A DNA stretch of 5,339 nucleotides from assembly GCA_016793185.1 (NCBI GenBank), contig JAEUIK010000573.1, forward strand, positions 1-5,339, in the 5' to 3' direction. Shown piece after piece: positions 5,008 to 5,339 of this stretch. Position 1 is the first letter of the stretch. Each line of letters starts with the position of its first letter. The translations under genes were made by a program, and so were the position numbers. Origin of the DNA: Planctomycetaceae bacterium. Lineage in GTDB: Bacteria > Planctomycetota > Planctomycetia > Pirellulales > JAEUIK01. Under the pieces are notes generated by a model. It was not told the DNA's origin. It saw nothing but the letters and a program-made list of their open reading frames with translations, and searched no databases.

Positions 5008-5339
5008 ATGCTCTCGATCGTCATCCCGGTCTACAACGAAGTCGAAAGCCTCGCCCCCCTTTTGGCCGAGATCGACCAGGTTGCGCGCTCCAACCAGTAT
5101 GAGCTGGACTTGATCTTGGTGGACGACGGCTCGCGCGACGGCTCGTGGGAGACGATACGCCGGCTGGCCGCAGCCGACCCTCGCGTGCGCGGCATTCGCT
5201 TTCGTCGCAACTTTGGCAAGTCGGCCGCACTCAGCGCCGGATTTCGCGCCGCCCGCGGCGAGACGGTGATGACGCTCGACGCGGACTTGCAGGACGACCC
5301 GCGCGAAATCCCCAGGTTCGTGGAATTGCTTGAACAGGA
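5008..5339 (+). CDS. Family 2 glycosyltransferase, polyprenyl/dolichyl-phosphate sugar synthase type (3' end outside window)
   Basis: ATG 5008 opens a frame that runs off the window after 110 full codons. It begins directly with the GT-A nucleotide-binding strand: MLSIVIPVYNEVESL. Next come LILVDDGSRDGS (35-46) with the nucleotide-contacting Asp pair, RNFGKSAALSAGF (67-79), and LDADLQDDP (90-98), whose D-x-D binds the metal and sugar nucleotide. The N-F-G-K-x-A-A-L and D-A-D-L-Q-D-D-P blocks are typical of the dolichyl-phosphate mannose synthase/ArnC/GtrB subgroup, which loads a sugar from a nucleotide donor onto a polyprenyl phosphate at the cytoplasmic membrane face. Donor and acceptor cannot be told from this fragment, nor whether C-terminal membrane helices follow. 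No clear Shine-Dalgarno precedes the ATG. The frame is open further upstream (a TTG at 4945), but the motif sits exactly at this ATG. Confidence 0.93.
   Translation, partial: MLSIVIPVYNEVESLAPLLAEIDQVARSNQYELDLILVDDGSRDGSWETIRRLAAADPRVRGIRFRRNFGKSAALSAGFRAARGETVMTLDADLQDDPREIPRFVELLEQ

Overview
The window looks like chromosomal DNA from a GC-rich bacterium. My best guess is a planctomycete of the Pirellulales type. The guess rests on weak Shine-Dalgarno use at some genes, loosely packed genes of uncertain function, a Pro/Ala-rich membrane-anchored protein, and a compound palindromic intergenic element of a kind I associate from memory with that group. No rRNA or universal marker gene is present to confirm it. 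I see no CRISPR array, insertion sequence, integrase, toxin-antitoxin pair or defence cassette.

Layout: (1) Bases 1-258 are the 3' end of a plus-strand gene whose product carries a Cys-x2-Cys knuckle like the second half of a small treble-clef zinc-ribbon domain. (2) Bases 259-961 hold no protein gene I can support. They contain a compound hairpin element (281-333) and a complete tRNA-Ser(UGA) on the minus strand (573-659) with candidate promoters behind it. (3) Two minus-strand genes follow each other in the direction of transcription: an AI-2E/PerM-family membrane protein (2163-3671) with an enlarged extracytoplasmic insertion, then a 363-residue Pro-rich protein with one C-terminal membrane helix (962-2053). 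(4) A divergent intergenic region of about 190 bases separates these from two plus-strand genes: a multi-spanning membrane protein of the LPG-synthase-TM/UPF0104 (flippase-like) family (3862-4854), and the 5' end of a family 2 glycosyltransferase of the polyprenyl/dolichyl-phosphate sugar synthase type (5008 to the window end). A good intrinsic terminator (4854-4888) separates the last two.

How the genes work together: the two plus-strand genes both belong to families linked to lipid-borne sugars or lipid head groups at the membrane, so a shared role in envelope glycan or lipid modification is plausible. The terminator argues against a simple operon. The two minus-strand genes could be co-transcribed (109-base gap), but I see no functional link beyond both products being membrane proteins. 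Overall this is ordinary housekeeping and envelope territory. The points most worth a second look are the silent-only divergence of internal repeats in the Pro-rich protein, the large insertion in the transporter, the corrected GTG start of that transporter, and the compound palindrome after the first gene.
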